Below are positions 8,765-16,349 of a stretch of 64,000 nt of DNA, piece after piece (the stretch's first letter is position 1; each line of letters starts with the position of its first letter). Origin of the DNA: Gemmiger formicilis (GTDB lineage: Bacteria > Bacillota > Clostridia > Oscillospirales > Ruminococcaceae); the NCBI RefSeq assembly GCF_016900095.1, contig NZ_JACJJP010000012.1, positions 22,727 to 86,726 on the forward strand, given 5' to 3'. The position numbers were made by a program, and so were the translations under genes. The notes below the pieces were generated by a model. The model saw only the letters and a program-made list of their open reading frames with translations, had not been told where the DNA came from and did no database searches.

Positions 8765-9199
8765 TCACATACCGTTCCAAAGATCCAGTGTCTGATCCGG
8801 TTCCCACGAAGAGTCGAACTTCCAGGAAAGAATCCGATAGGCGGCAGAGTCCTCCCGGTCAGGTTCTTTGGGTTGTACCACAATCCGGAGCGTGCCGTCC
8901 TCCAGGGGCAGCTCTGCCCGGATGCTGCCATCCTCCTCCTGCACAGCGGCCTGCGGTAAGGCGGTTCCCTGTTTCAGGGCTGCGTCCAGCTGTGCCAGAT
9001 ATTCCTGCCCCCGCTGTTCCGCCGTGCCCCGGCTTTGCAGGCCGGACAGACTTCTTTGCGCCATGGCCAGGTCTGCACGGGCCGTGACCAGGGACAATAC
9101 GGCCAACACAGCCAGGCAGATCAGTACCGCGGTGATGAGCAGTGTCATGGCGCCGGTTCGCACCGGGCGGTGGGTGAATTGTTCCCTCTCTTCCTTCAT
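8765..9199 (-). CDS. Small single-pass pseudopilin-like protein of the PilT/GspF operon
   Basis: 144 aa. A basic N-terminus (MKEEREQFTHRPVRTG) is followed by one hydrophobic helix (about residues 17-39), a helical stalk (about 40-75) and a beta-rich C-terminal region. The layout is pilin-like, but the residue five after the candidate Gly is not Glu, so a canonical prepilin site is absent. It overlaps the preceding gene by 4 bp. No named family recognised. Confidence 0.7.
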   Translation of the reverse strand: MKEEREQFTHRPVRTGAMTLLITAVLICLAVLAVLSLVTARADLAMAQRSLSGLQSRGTAEQRGQEYLAQLDAALKQGTALPQAAVQEEDGSIRAELPLEDGTLRIVVQPKEPDREDSAAYRILSWKFDSSWEPDQTLDLWNGM

Positions 9200-9645
9200 G
9201 GCTGCACCGTCCTTTCTACAGCATCAGGACAGTACAAGGCGGTCTTCACCTGCGCCAGATCGGTTTGCCCATCTTCCGAAGCCGTACCAACCTCAATCTG
9301 CGCATAGATCACGGTGCCCTGTCCGGTCGTTTCCGCTTGCAGGTCAGCGGTTACCGTATACGTGCCATCCTCCGCCACGTTGCCCTGGGTATCGCAGGAA
9401 AACTGCACCTGGACCTGTCCGTCCTGCTTTGCCTGGGCAATGGCCCCGGCAAAAGGGTCTTCCCCGGCAGAGAATTCGGCGGATACCGTCTGCAAGATCA
9501 GGGCGCTGTCGGTTTTTTGACGGGCCTGCTGCCCCATCGCCTGGGCTGCACCGAACACTCGGAGGAGCACAACCAGTGCCGCCAGCAAAAAGAAGAGCAG
9601 CACCAGGCCTTCAATGTAGAAGGAAAGGTTTCTGTGTCGGTTCAT
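9196..9645 (-). CDS. Pseudopilin-like membrane protein of the PilT/GspF operon
   Basis: 149 aa. The N-terminus FYIEGLVLLFFLLAALVVLLRVF contains a single transmembrane helix preceded by a Glu, reminiscent of type IV pilin helices. A stalk and an extracellular beta-rich domain with two Cys follow. It overlaps both neighbours by 4 bp (ATGA), so it is translated as part of one unit. No specific domain recognised; function inferred from context only. Confidence 0.7.
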   Translation of the reverse strand: MNRHRNLSFYIEGLVLLFFLLAALVVLLRVFGAAQAMGQQARQKTDSALILQTVSAEFSAGEDPFAGAIAQAKQDGQVQVQFSCDTQGNVAEDGTYTVTADLQAETTGQGTVIYAQIEVGTASEDGQTDLAQVKTALYCPDAVERTVQP

Positions 9646-10115
9646 TCTTCCGCCTCCCCTGCGTGCAGATAGACCCGCACCATGCCCTGGTTGGTGGTGA
9701 CCGTGACAAGATGTCCGTCTTCGGTCAGGGTGAAGGTGTCGGTCTGGGCCACGATCTGGGCCGAAGCCGGATCAAAGTCGGCATCCTGCCGGGTGTATTC
9801 CTCCACCAGGTTGCCGTCATAGACATAGATGCGGGTTTCGTAGCCGGTGGCCTCCCCCACATCGGCCAGGACCAGGGCCTGCCCCTGGGGACCATCCTCA
9901 ATGGATACGCCCGCCGCAGCGTCGGAAGCACGCAGACGCGCCGCCACATAGCTCAAACTGGCCCGCTGCGCATTGTTGCGGCTTTGGCTTTCGGTCAGGG
10001 CACGGTATACCTGGGCCCCGAACACCGCCAGCATCAGCACACATCCCAGCATCAACACAAACAACGCCAGGGAAAAAGGCGCCGAATTCAGCCGTTTTTT
10101 CTCTGTTGTATACAT
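9642..10115 (-). CDS. DUF4860-like membrane protein of the PilT/GspF operon
   Basis: 157 aa with one transmembrane segment (about 14-36), then a stalk containing RNNAQRASLSYVAARLR and a beta-rich domain (ALVLADVGEATGYETRIYVY). This matches the pattern of DUF4860 proteins of Clostridia, which are found beside pilus-like genes. It overlaps the next gene by 4 bp. It is probably an envelope-anchored component of the same machine; the function is unknown. Confidence 0.7.
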   Translation of the reverse strand: MYTTEKKRLNSAPFSLALFVLMLGCVLMLAVFGAQVYRALTESQSRNNAQRASLSYVAARLRASDAAAGVSIEDGPQGQALVLADVGEATGYETRIYVYDGNLVEEYTRQDADFDPASAQIVAQTDTFTLTEDGHLVTVTTNQGMVRVYLHAGEAEE

Positions 10116-10148
10116 GCCGGTCCTATCCCCCTTTCCCCGGCAGGCGTT

Positions 10149-10475
10149 TTATTTTTCCAGCACCGTCACATCCGGCAGCTGGTTGGATGCAAATACGTCA
10201 TAGGTCACAATAAATCGGTTGTGATTGATCTGCACCCCGTATTCCTCTTCCAGAACGTCCAGGCTTTCGGGGTACTTGCCTTCCACCGCGTAGCACTGAA
10301 CAGCAGCATCCAGCACTGCCTGCCGCAAGGCCGTGGCCGCCTGGTCGCTCATATCCCGTGTTACCAGCCCATACAGCCGCATGGCCCCGAAGGCCAGCAC
10401 CACAACGCACAAAGCCACACAAACCGCTGTCACAACCCACTGGCGCAAGCTTTTTTTCGGATGGTCGTGAAACAT
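10149..10475 (-). CDS. Small pilin-like protein of the PilT/GspF operon
   Basis: 108 aa from the ATG at 10475, which has AAGGGGG upstream. One transmembrane helix (about 10-33) is followed by a helical stalk and AVQCYAVEGKYPESLDVLEEEYG. That 'YxxxxGxYPxSLxxL' pattern is typical of the region after the N-terminal helix in type II secretion/type IV pseudopilins. It is a good candidate for the major repeated subunit, although no class III cleavage site (G before FxxxE) is visible. It starts 10 bp after the GspF-like gene ends. Confidence 0.72.
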   Translation of the reverse strand: MFHDHPKKSLRQWVVTAVCVALCVVVLAFGAMRLYGLVTRDMSDQAATALRQAVLDAAVQCYAVEGKYPESLDVLEEEYGVQINHNRFIVTYDVFASNQLPDVTVLEK

Positions 10476-10485
10476 GGTGTCCCCC

Positions 10486-11535
10486 TTATCCGATGGAACC
10501 AAGGATGCCGATGAGCGGCAGCATGGTGGAGATCAAGGCAATACCCACGGTCACGGTGAGAAACGCCGACATGAACGGTTCCACCCGATCCACCGCCCGG
10601 TCAATGCGCATGCGGGCATCCTGGGAAAACAAATCAGTCAAGCGTTCCAGCACCGGTTCCAGGCTGCCGCTGCGGGCCCCGGAAACCAACATCCGGCCGT
10701 ACAGCGGTTCAAACAGTTTTTGTTCATACACCGCCGTGGCCAGGCCCACGCCTTTTTCCTTCATCTGCCGGCGGCAGGCATCCACCTTTTGGGCCACCGT
10801 CTCGTTATCCACCATCTTGCCGGCGGCTTCCATGGCCGAATCCACATCCACGCCGCTGGCCACATAGATCATCAGCACTTCGGTGAAATTGGCCAGGGAC
10901 AGTTGCTGCGCAATGCCCGAAAGTACCGGCAGATGTTCCGCCATCCTCTTGAGGGTGTCCAGACCCTTGGACGTGCGGGATGCCACCGTGGCGGCAATCA
11001 GAACCAGCGCCACCAGCACGGTGACGGCCAGCGCCAGCCAGCCGATGCCGTACGCCACCCGGATGTACCCGTAGGAAGAGGAGGTCAGGTCTCCGGCCAG
11101 GCTGGTATAAACCCCCGCAAACACCGGCAGAACCTTGGCCAGCAGCACGCCCAGGATGGCGGCCATGAGCACCAGGAGGACCAGCGGATACAGCACGGCG
11201 CTCTTGAGCTTGGTTTCCAGACGGCTGCGGCTGGCGTAGTAGCCGGCCAGGCTTCGCAGGGTCTGCTCAATGCGCCCGGCGCTCTCCCCCACCCGGATCA
11301 TATCTGACACATAGGCAGGGAAATATCCGCTCTGTGCAACCGCCTCGGAGAGGGTTCCTCCCTGCAGCAGCAGGAACTTCTGCACCGATTTGGCTGCATC
11401 GTGAAAGCTGCCCTGGGTGCTGTCCTCTCCCAAAAGGCCGGCCGCTTCCTCGGCGCCGATACCTGCGCCCAACATCATGGCCATATTCTCGCAGAATACG
11501 CTGATGGCCAGGCTTTCCAATTGTTTGTTTGCCAT
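10486..11535 (-). CDS. GspF/PilC/ComGB-like inner-membrane platform protein
   Basis: 349 aa. It is the type II secretion F family: a first cytoplasmic helical domain (AISVFCENMAMMLGAGI at the start, then TLSEAVAQSGYFPAYVSDMIRVGESAGR), a membrane segment at 113-138, a second at about 163-184, a second F domain, and a final membrane segment at about 322-345. The pattern Y(F)P...MIRVGE..G is highly diagnostic. It anchors the motor ATPase and the pilus base. It lies between the transglutaminase lipoprotein and the pseudopilins. Confidence 0.92.
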   Translation of the reverse strand: MANKQLESLAISVFCENMAMMLGAGIGAEEAAGLLGEDSTQGSFHDAAKSVQKFLLLQGGTLSEAVAQSGYFPAYVSDMIRVGESAGRIEQTLRSLAGYYASRSRLETKLKSAVLYPLVLLVLMAAILGVLLAKVLPVFAGVYTSLAGDLTSSSYGYIRVAYGIGWLALAVTVLVALVLIAATVASRTSKGLDTLKRMAEHLPVLSGIAQQLSLANFTEVLMIYVASGVDVDSAMEAAGKMVDNETVAQKVDACRRQMKEKGVGLATAVYEQKLFEPLYGRMLVSGARSGSLEPVLERLTDLFSQDARMRIDRAVDRVEPFMSAFLTVTVGIALISTMLPLIGILGSIG

Positions 11536-11550
11536 CTTGTACCTCCCTGT

Positions 11551-12465
11551 TCAGTAGGTCAAACGGTCGGTGTAGCCGGTGCCGTCACCGGTATAGGCCG
11601 CCGACGCACCCGCAGCAAAAGTCAGGTCAATGCGCTCCCAGCTGTTGGCCGGGGCTTCAATCTTGACGGTGATCCAGCCGGTCTCTTCCAGCCAAATCAT
11701 GTTCCAGGCATGGTACAGGTCCCCCGGCTGCACATACCCGGTGATCAGCTTGGTGGGAATGCCCTGGCTGCGCAGCATGGCGGCTGCCAGACTGGCGTAA
11801 TCATAACAGATTCCCTTGCCGGTCTGCAGGGTTTCGTCCGGGTCGGGCAGATATCCCGCCTGGACCGTTTCCGCCTTCTGGGTATCATACCTGATGTTGT
11901 TCTGAATGTAGGCGTAGATGTTGGCCACCACACCGGATGCCGTGCTTGCCTGGGCGGCCAGCTCCGCCGCCTTGGCCACACATTGGGAATCGGCGGTATA
12001 GCTGACCATCTGGCTGGGCCGCAGGAAGGGGGCAAACTCACTTTCCAGCTGAACATCGGCGCTGGTGGAATACAGTTCCGCGTACTTGTCCTCGGTGGTG
12101 TTCTGCATTACCCGGAAGGTATACGCACCGCTGCCGCTTTGCAGCACATAGCATTGGGGTGTGCCATCATTGGGCAGGTCGTAGTTGTACTTTACATCCC
12201 CGCAGATCACCTGAAATTTCAGGCGGCTGTCACCGGTGGCGCTGGCCGCCACATACCCCTGAGATACGTGGGAGGTGTCAATCTGCACTCCACCGACACC
12301 CTGGGCCGCCTGTGCGTCAAAAATACTGGTCTGCATGGGCGGGGCGGTGTACCCTCCACCGGTGGTACCGGGAATCTCCTGGGTGGCCGCCTGAGAAGAA
12401 CAAGCCGCCAGAAGCAGGGCCAGCCCCAGGCACAGCACCCGCATCCAGATTGTCCGTTTTGTCAA
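11551..12465 (-). CDS. Transglutaminase-domain lipoprotein
   Basis: 304 aa from a TTG at 12465; AAAGGAGG lies 7 nt upstream, so it is preferred to the TTG at 12486. The lipobox LLAAC gives lipidated Cys22. The C-terminal half has the transglutaminase-like triad: Cys in GKGICYDYA, His in LYHAWNM and Asp in ERIDLTF. Such extracellular domains act as peptidases or crosslinkers on cell-wall or surface proteins. It is the first gene of the pilus-like operon, 15 bp from gspF, so it may process or attach the surface structure; that role is inferred. Confidence 0.88.
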   Translation of the reverse strand: MTKRTIWMRVLCLGLALLLAACSSQAATQEIPGTTGGGYTAPPMQTSIFDAQAAQGVGGVQIDTSHVSQGYVAASATGDSRLKFQVICGDVKYNYDLPNDGTPQCYVLQSGSGAYTFRVMQNTTEDKYAELYSTSADVQLESEFAPFLRPSQMVSYTADSQCVAKAAELAAQASTASGVVANIYAYIQNNIRYDTQKAETVQAGYLPDPDETLQTGKGICYDYASLAAAMLRSQGIPTKLITGYVQPGDLYHAWNMIWLEETGWITVKIEAPANSWERIDLTFAAGASAAYTGDGTGYTDRLTY

Positions 12466-12557
12466 GCAGCCACCTCCTTTCTGCAACCGATACGCATATT
12501 TCTTGTATTATACGACCAAAACCGGCTTCTGTTCAAGCAGTACCGGAAACATTCGGC

Positions 12558-12603
12558 AAAAAACGAAGCCGGCAACGCTCCGAAAACGGAAGGTTGCCGG
12601 CTT
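12558..12603 (-). terminator. Terminator after the DUF3873 gene
   Basis: An 11-bp stem (12566-12576 with 12593-12603) is followed on the minus strand by CGTTTTTTGC. It ends the small-protein transcript and isolates the pilus-like operon. Confidence 0.85.
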
Positions 12604-12632
12604 TGGCATCTGAAAAGGTCTTGCGGGGGTTG

Positions 12633-12818
12633 TCAGCCACGGTGACGACGCATCAGCCAATCCTCGCACAAATCGTATGCTTCCTGCAGCGAGTTGGACA
12701 CGCAGCTGAACAGCTCTCCGCTCTCCGCACGATAGGAATACTCGATCTTCTGCTGGCCATTTTTGTTGGAAAAGGTTTTGTAACGTTCCTCTCCGGGTAC
12801 CAAATAGGCAACCTCCAC
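12633..12818 (-). CDS. DUF3873-like small protein
   Basis: 61 aa from a GTG at 12818 with a GGGGG-type ribosome site 7 nt upstream. The pattern 'PGEERYKTF...Q.IEYSYR...GELFSCV...L..A...CEDWL' matches DUF3873, a family of very small cytoplasmic proteins of gut Firmicutes and Bacteroidetes. It has its own terminator and lies alone between two operons. The function is unknown. Confidence 0.75.
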   Translation of the reverse strand: MEVAYLVPGEERYKTFSNKNGQQKIEYSYRAESGELFSCVSNSLQEAYDLCEDWLMRRHRG

Positions 12819-12987
12819 AAGATAACCCCCTATACATTTTGTGCTGTATCGGCGGTTTTTGGCCGCTGTGGACTATTTTACCACAACGGCTGCAGTTTTC
12901 CCATGGATTTTGGGCCCCGAGGGCTCCGACGCGCCAGTTCGGCAAAATCCCGGGCGTTTCTTTGCATCTTTGTTGCGTTGTGCGGGC

Positions 12988-13533
12988 TTACAGGGTTTCG
13001 GTGTGCAAAATATTCCCGGCCAGATCCTTCCAGACTGCGCGGTCCGCTTCCAGCATCATGTAGCCGTGGTGGGAGTTTTCCTTGGGGATGGAAACCGACC
13101 CGGGGTTGAAATAGCGGTTGTCCTGTCCGAAGGTCTGCCATGCCGGCACATGGGTGTGACCATGCAGAAGAACATCCCCCGCGTGCAGGGCCGGAAGGTT
13201 CTGCAGGTGATAGTGATGGCCATGAGTGGCAAAGATCAACCGGTTTCCGGCATACAGCAGGCAATAGTCCGCCAGAACCGGAAATTCCAGCACCATCTGG
13301 TCCACCTCGGTGTCGCAGTTGCCCCGCACGCAGAGAAGGTCCTGCGCCCGGGCGTTGAGCATGGCTGCCACCGCTTTGGGATCGTACTCCTCCGGAAGGG
13401 CGTTGCGGGGACCGTGGTACAGAATATCCCCCAGAAGCAGCAGGCGGTCGGGCTGTTCGGCATCCATGGCGCGGAGCATTTCCCGGCAGTAGCGGGCCGA
13501 ACCGTGGATGTCGGAGGCAATCATCAGTTTCAT
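12988..13533 (-). CDS. YfcE-family metallophosphodiesterase
   Basis: 181 aa from the ATG at 13533. The binuclear metal motifs are in order: DIHG (Asp8, His10), LLGDILYHG, GNCDTE, THGHHY and HGHTHVP. This is the YfcE/MJ0936 type of small phosphodiesterase, cytoplasmic and usually Mn-dependent; the physiological substrate is unknown. A much longer in-frame extension to 14385 runs through two other genes and is rejected. It follows the GNAT gene by 17 bp. Confidence 0.92.
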   Translation of the reverse strand: MKLMIASDIHGSARYCREMLRAMDAEQPDRLLLLGDILYHGPRNALPEEYDPKAVAAMLNARAQDLLCVRGNCDTEVDQMVLEFPVLADYCLLYAGNRLIFATHGHHYHLQNLPALHAGDVLLHGHTHVPAWQTFGQDNRYFNPGSVSIPKENSHHGYMMLEADRAVWKDLAGNILHTETL

Positions 13534-13550
13534 GGATATGGTCTCCCCTT

Positions 13551-14036
13551 TCAGAAAGTCAGACGCATCTGGTGCCAGCGCACGCCGCCGTGCACCGACC
13601 CGCAGAAGCCCTCGTCCGCAAAGCCGAACTTGGCATAATAGGGAATGCGGTAGTCCTTGCAGGTCAGCACCAGTCCCTTGCGGCCCTGCCGCTGTGCGTG
13701 CTCGGTCATGGCCTTGATCAGCTGACCACCGTACCCGCGGCAGCGGTCCTGTTCCCGCACATCCAGGCCGAAAATCATCTGCCAGGCTCCCTTTTCGTTG
13801 TGGAGTCCGGCCTGGTCGTACATGCGGTCTTCCAGGTCCGGCAGGTCGGTCACCATACCGTTGATGAACCCGACCAGGGTCCCGTCCTCTTCGGTCAGCA
13901 ACAGAAAATGCTGTCCGAATACGGCCAGGCGCTGTTGCAGGGCATCCCGGCCGGCGGCTTCTGCCGGCGGAAAACAGGCGGCTTCCAGGGCGGCAACGGC
14001 ATCCAGGTCCCCGGCCTGTGCGGTTCGTATCATCAT
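13551..14036 (-). CDS. GNAT-family N-acetyltransferase
   Basis: 161 aa from an ATG at 14036 (MMIRTAQAGDLDAVAALE) with GGGGAGAG upstream. The acetyl-CoA loop is DRCRGYGGQLIKAMTEHA, the (R/Q)xxGxG/A motif. The C-terminal YYAKFGFADEG is the usual GNAT strand ('YxxxGF'). The substrate is unknown. It is co-directional with the YfcE gene and separated from the upstream esterase by a terminator. Confidence 0.9.
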   Translation of the reverse strand: MMIRTAQAGDLDAVAALEAACFPPAEAAGRDALQQRLAVFGQHFLLLTEEDGTLVGFINGMVTDLPDLEDRMYDQAGLHNEKGAWQMIFGLDVREQDRCRGYGGQLIKAMTEHAQRQGRKGLVLTCKDYRIPYYAKFGFADEGFCGSVHGGVRWHQMRLTF

Positions 14037-14062
14037 TCTGCTTTCTCTCCCCTTGTTTACAA

Positions 14063-14108
14063 AAGTGTCCCACAATCAGGGGCGGGGTCACCGCTTCGGT
14101 TGTGGGAC
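14063..14108 (-). terminator. Terminator after the SGNH esterase gene
   Basis: A 9-bp perfect stem (14067-14075 with 14100-14108) is followed on the minus strand by a short TTTTGT tract. It lies between the esterase stop at 14121 and the GNAT start at 14036. Confidence 0.65.
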
Positions 14109-14120
14109 AAAGGTTTTCTT

Positions 14121-14885
14121 TCAGTGAACCAGCGCAGCCATGGCTTCGCCGGCCTGACGGCCTACCTGCTCGTAGGCGGCCTGGTGATAGTGGAACTGAT
14201 CCTTCATCAGCGCCAGGCAAGGCGCAAAACTGCCGATGAGGGAAACGTCCGCCATGGTCCGGCACAGTTCTTCCTGGGCCTGGCGGATCACCCCGTATTG
14301 TGTGTCTGCCACCCGGCCGTCCGTCCCATCCGGAGAAGTTGCATAGGCGGTATAGTTGAAGTGGCCAATCTGGATCAGGCCGCATTGTTCGGCGCCGACC
14401 TGACGCAGCATGGCCCAGATGCGGGCAAAGTTTTCCCTGTACTCCGGGCCGGAAACATTGTGGTCACCGTCGGTTTCTCCCTGGCACCAGATCACCAGCA
14501 CATGGGCCGGGGTCCTCTTTTTCTTTTTCAGATACTCCAGCGCGTCCGCCAGACGCCGGGCGGCATCGGCGGCCAGAGTGTCCAGCCACTGGGCGGTGGA
14601 AGTACCGCCCTGGGAGGCGGACACCGCCACCACCTGACGGCCGGAAGCTCCGGCGTAGGCATTGACAAAAGCAGAGACCAGGCTGCCGGTTTTCATATCG
14701 TGGTCATGGATGCCGCCTTCCCGGTTTTCCTGCCGGCCAAATGGTTCCCGGATGGGAACCAGCCGGTCCGGTGCGGTCACGGCGCGGTATTCCAGCCCCG
14801 CCGTTTCCGGGCAGAGCTGAGCCTGGTCGGCTTCGCCCCGGCCCGCCATGTTGGACTGCCCGGCAAACAGGATCAGATCCGTCAT
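14121..14885 (-). CDS. Sialate O-acetylesterase/CE6-type SGNH esterase
   Basis: 254 aa. The nucleophile block FAGQSNMAGRG is at the N-terminus, SASQGGTS and VIWCQGETDG follow, and a catalytic Asp-x-x-His appears in MKDQFHYH. These are the blocks of the SASA (carbohydrate esterase family 6) fold, which removes acetyl groups from sialic acids or xylo-oligosaccharides. No signal peptide is present, so it should act in the cytoplasm on imported acetylated sugars. It starts 12 bp after queA, probably as an operon passenger. Confidence 0.88.
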   Translation of the reverse strand: MTDLILFAGQSNMAGRGEADQAQLCPETAGLEYRAVTAPDRLVPIREPFGRQENREGGIHDHDMKTGSLVSAFVNAYAGASGRQVVAVSASQGGTSTAQWLDTLAADAARRLADALEYLKKKKRTPAHVLVIWCQGETDGDHNVSGPEYRENFARIWAMLRQVGAEQCGLIQIGHFNYTAYATSPDGTDGRVADTQYGVIRQAQEELCRTMADVSLIGSFAPCLALMKDQFHYHQAAYEQVGRQAGEAMAALVH

Positions 14886-14897
14886 GAAAATGCCCCC

Positions 14898-15926
14898 TCA
14901 CTCAATGAGCATCGCGTCCCCGAAGGAGAAGAAACGATACTTCTGTTCCACAGCCACCTTGTAGGCTGCCATGGTCTTTTCGTAACCGTAGAAGGCCGCA
15001 ATGAGCATGATCAGGGTGCTTTCAGGCAGATGGAAGTTGGTGACCAGAGCATCGATGGCATGCAGCTCCACGCCGGGATACAGGAAGATATCGGTGCTGC
15101 CGCTGCAGGGCACAATCCTGCCATAGCGGGCCCAGACGGCTTCCAGGGTGCGGCAGCTGGTGGTGCCCACCGCCACCACCCGGTGCCCGTTGGCGCGGGC
15201 TTCGTTGATGGCGGCCGCAGCAGCTTCGTCCACACAATACCACTCGGTGTGCATGTGGTGGTCCTCAATGGATTCCTCGTTCACCGGGCGGAAGGTGCCC
15301 AGGCCCACGTGCAGGGTCACTTCCACGATCTTGACGCCCTTGTCCTGGATGGTTTTGAGCAGTTCCGGGGTAAAGTGCAGCCCCGCAGTAGGGGCAGCAG
15401 CGCTGCCCAGCTCCTTGGCGTAGACGGTCTGGTACTGGCTCTGGTCCTCCAGTTGCTTGGTAATATAAGGCGGCAGGGGCATTTTGCCGAACTCGTCCAA
15501 TTTTTCGTACAGCGTCTGGGTATCATAGGTAAAGGTCACCAGCTTGTTGCCGTCGGGCAGGGTCTCATCCACCACGGCGGTCAGGCTGCCGTCGCCGAAG
15601 CGCAGCTTGGTACCTGCCTGCATGCGGCGCCCCGGACGGGCCAGACATTCCCAGGTATCCCCTTTGGCCTGGCGCAGCAGCAACACTTCGCACACCGCAC
15701 CGGTGGGGACCTTGTCGCCGATCAGGCGGGCAGGCAGCACCTTGGAATTGTTGAGGACCAGCACATCCCCGGCGTTCAGATGGTCGGGCAAATCACGGAA
15801 GATTTCATGCTTGATGGAATCGTCGGCACGGTTGAGGACCATCAGGCGGGCACTGTCCCGCGGGTCGGCGGGTTCCTGGGCGATCAGCTCTTTGGGAAGA
15901 TCATACCAAAAGTCTTTTTTCAGCAT
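14898..15926 (-). CDS. queA: S-adenosylmethionine:tRNA ribosyltransferase-isomerase
   Basis: 342 aa, the usual full length. It starts MLKKDFWYDLPKELIAQEP and contains DSARLMVLNR, DVLVLNNSKVLPARL and SAAAPTAGLHFT, the QueA hallmarks. It transfers and isomerises the ribosyl of SAM to make epoxyqueuosine at the wobble base of GUN tRNAs. The ATG at 15926 has AAAAAGGA upstream. It is divergent from the lysine operon promoter at 15947. Confidence 0.97.
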   Translation of the reverse strand: MLKKDFWYDLPKELIAQEPADPRDSARLMVLNRADDSIKHEIFRDLPDHLNAGDVLVLNNSKVLPARLIGDKVPTGAVCEVLLLRQAKGDTWECLARPGRRMQAGTKLRFGDGSLTAVVDETLPDGNKLVTFTYDTQTLYEKLDEFGKMPLPPYITKQLEDQSQYQTVYAKELGSAAAPTAGLHFTPELLKTIQDKGVKIVEVTLHVGLGTFRPVNEESIEDHHMHTEWYCVDEAAAAAINEARANGHRVVAVGTTSCRTLEAVWARYGRIVPCSGSTDIFLYPGVELHAIDALVTNFHLPESTLIMLIAAFYGYEKTMAAYKVAVEQKYRFFSFGDAMLIE

Positions 15927-15946
15927 AGTTTTGCATCCTTTTTACG

Positions 15947-15975
15947 TTGACAATCAGGGGCGGCAATGCTATTAT
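15947..15975 (+). promoter_or_regulatory. Promoter of the asd-dap operon
   Basis: Consensus TTGACA (15947-15952), a 17-bp spacer and TATTAT (15970-15975). Transcription should start near 15982 and run through the lysine riboswitch. Confidence 0.88.
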
Positions 15976-16007
15976 GAACACATGGCGGCGGGCATACATT
16001 CCACCGC

Positions 16008-16165
16008 CGGGAACACAGAGGCGCGGGCAACATCAGTATCCGCAGGTTTTCGGCCAGCCAGGCAGCGGCCGCGGAGAAAGGGTTTCTCGCCGAAGGCGAT
16101 GCACGGCACGCATCGACCTGGGTCCGCCGCCGAACAGGGACGGAACTGTCATGCCGAAAGGTATG
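16008..16165 (+). ncRNA. Lysine riboswitch (L box) aptamer
   Basis: The leader carries the conserved L-box blocks in order: GAGGCGCGGGC then ATCAGTA (16018-16038), AGAAAGGGTTTCTCGCCGAAG (about 16075-16095), CCTGGGTC, and ACAGGGACGGAACTGTCATG (about 16134-16153). Spacing and order match the five-helix lysine aptamer. It is followed by an intrinsic terminator and then asd-dapA-dapB, so binding of lysine should favour termination and switch off diaminopimelate/lysine synthesis. The outer borders (P1) are approximate. Confidence 0.92.
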
Positions 16166-16208
16166 TTGCGCTGTGTTGTATGCAATGTATCATTATATTG
16201 CATTTTGT

Positions 16209-16232
16209 GCCGGTTTTCAAGCCGGTTTTTTT
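16209..16232 (+). terminator. Riboswitch-controlled terminator
   Basis: A 7-bp stem (16209-16215 with 16220-16226, including G-T pairs) with a 4-nt loop is followed by seven T. It sits about 45 nt after the lysine aptamer and 118 nt before the asd start, as expected for the expression platform. Confidence 0.75.
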
Positions 16233-16349
16233 ATTGCCTTCGGGTGATGGGAAGCCGCAGACAAACCAAGGCGGAGAGCACCTCTGCCGGATGTGCCGCA
16301 TAAGATGGATTGTATGCGGGGCACAGCACGAAAGGAAGGTTTTTCGAAG

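Noticed and set aside
6396..8795. A 799-codon plus-strand frame opposite the CLC and pilT genes
   Set aside because: Antisense to two clear families; composition-driven.
13534..14385. N-terminal extension of the YfcE-type phosphodiesterase to 14385
   Set aside because: It would translate through the GNAT and esterase genes in another frame; the short ATG at 13533 gives the exact family start.
15947..16303. Small plus-strand open frames upstream of asd
   Set aside because: The region is explained by the promoter, lysine aptamer and terminator; no RBS or protein-like sequence.
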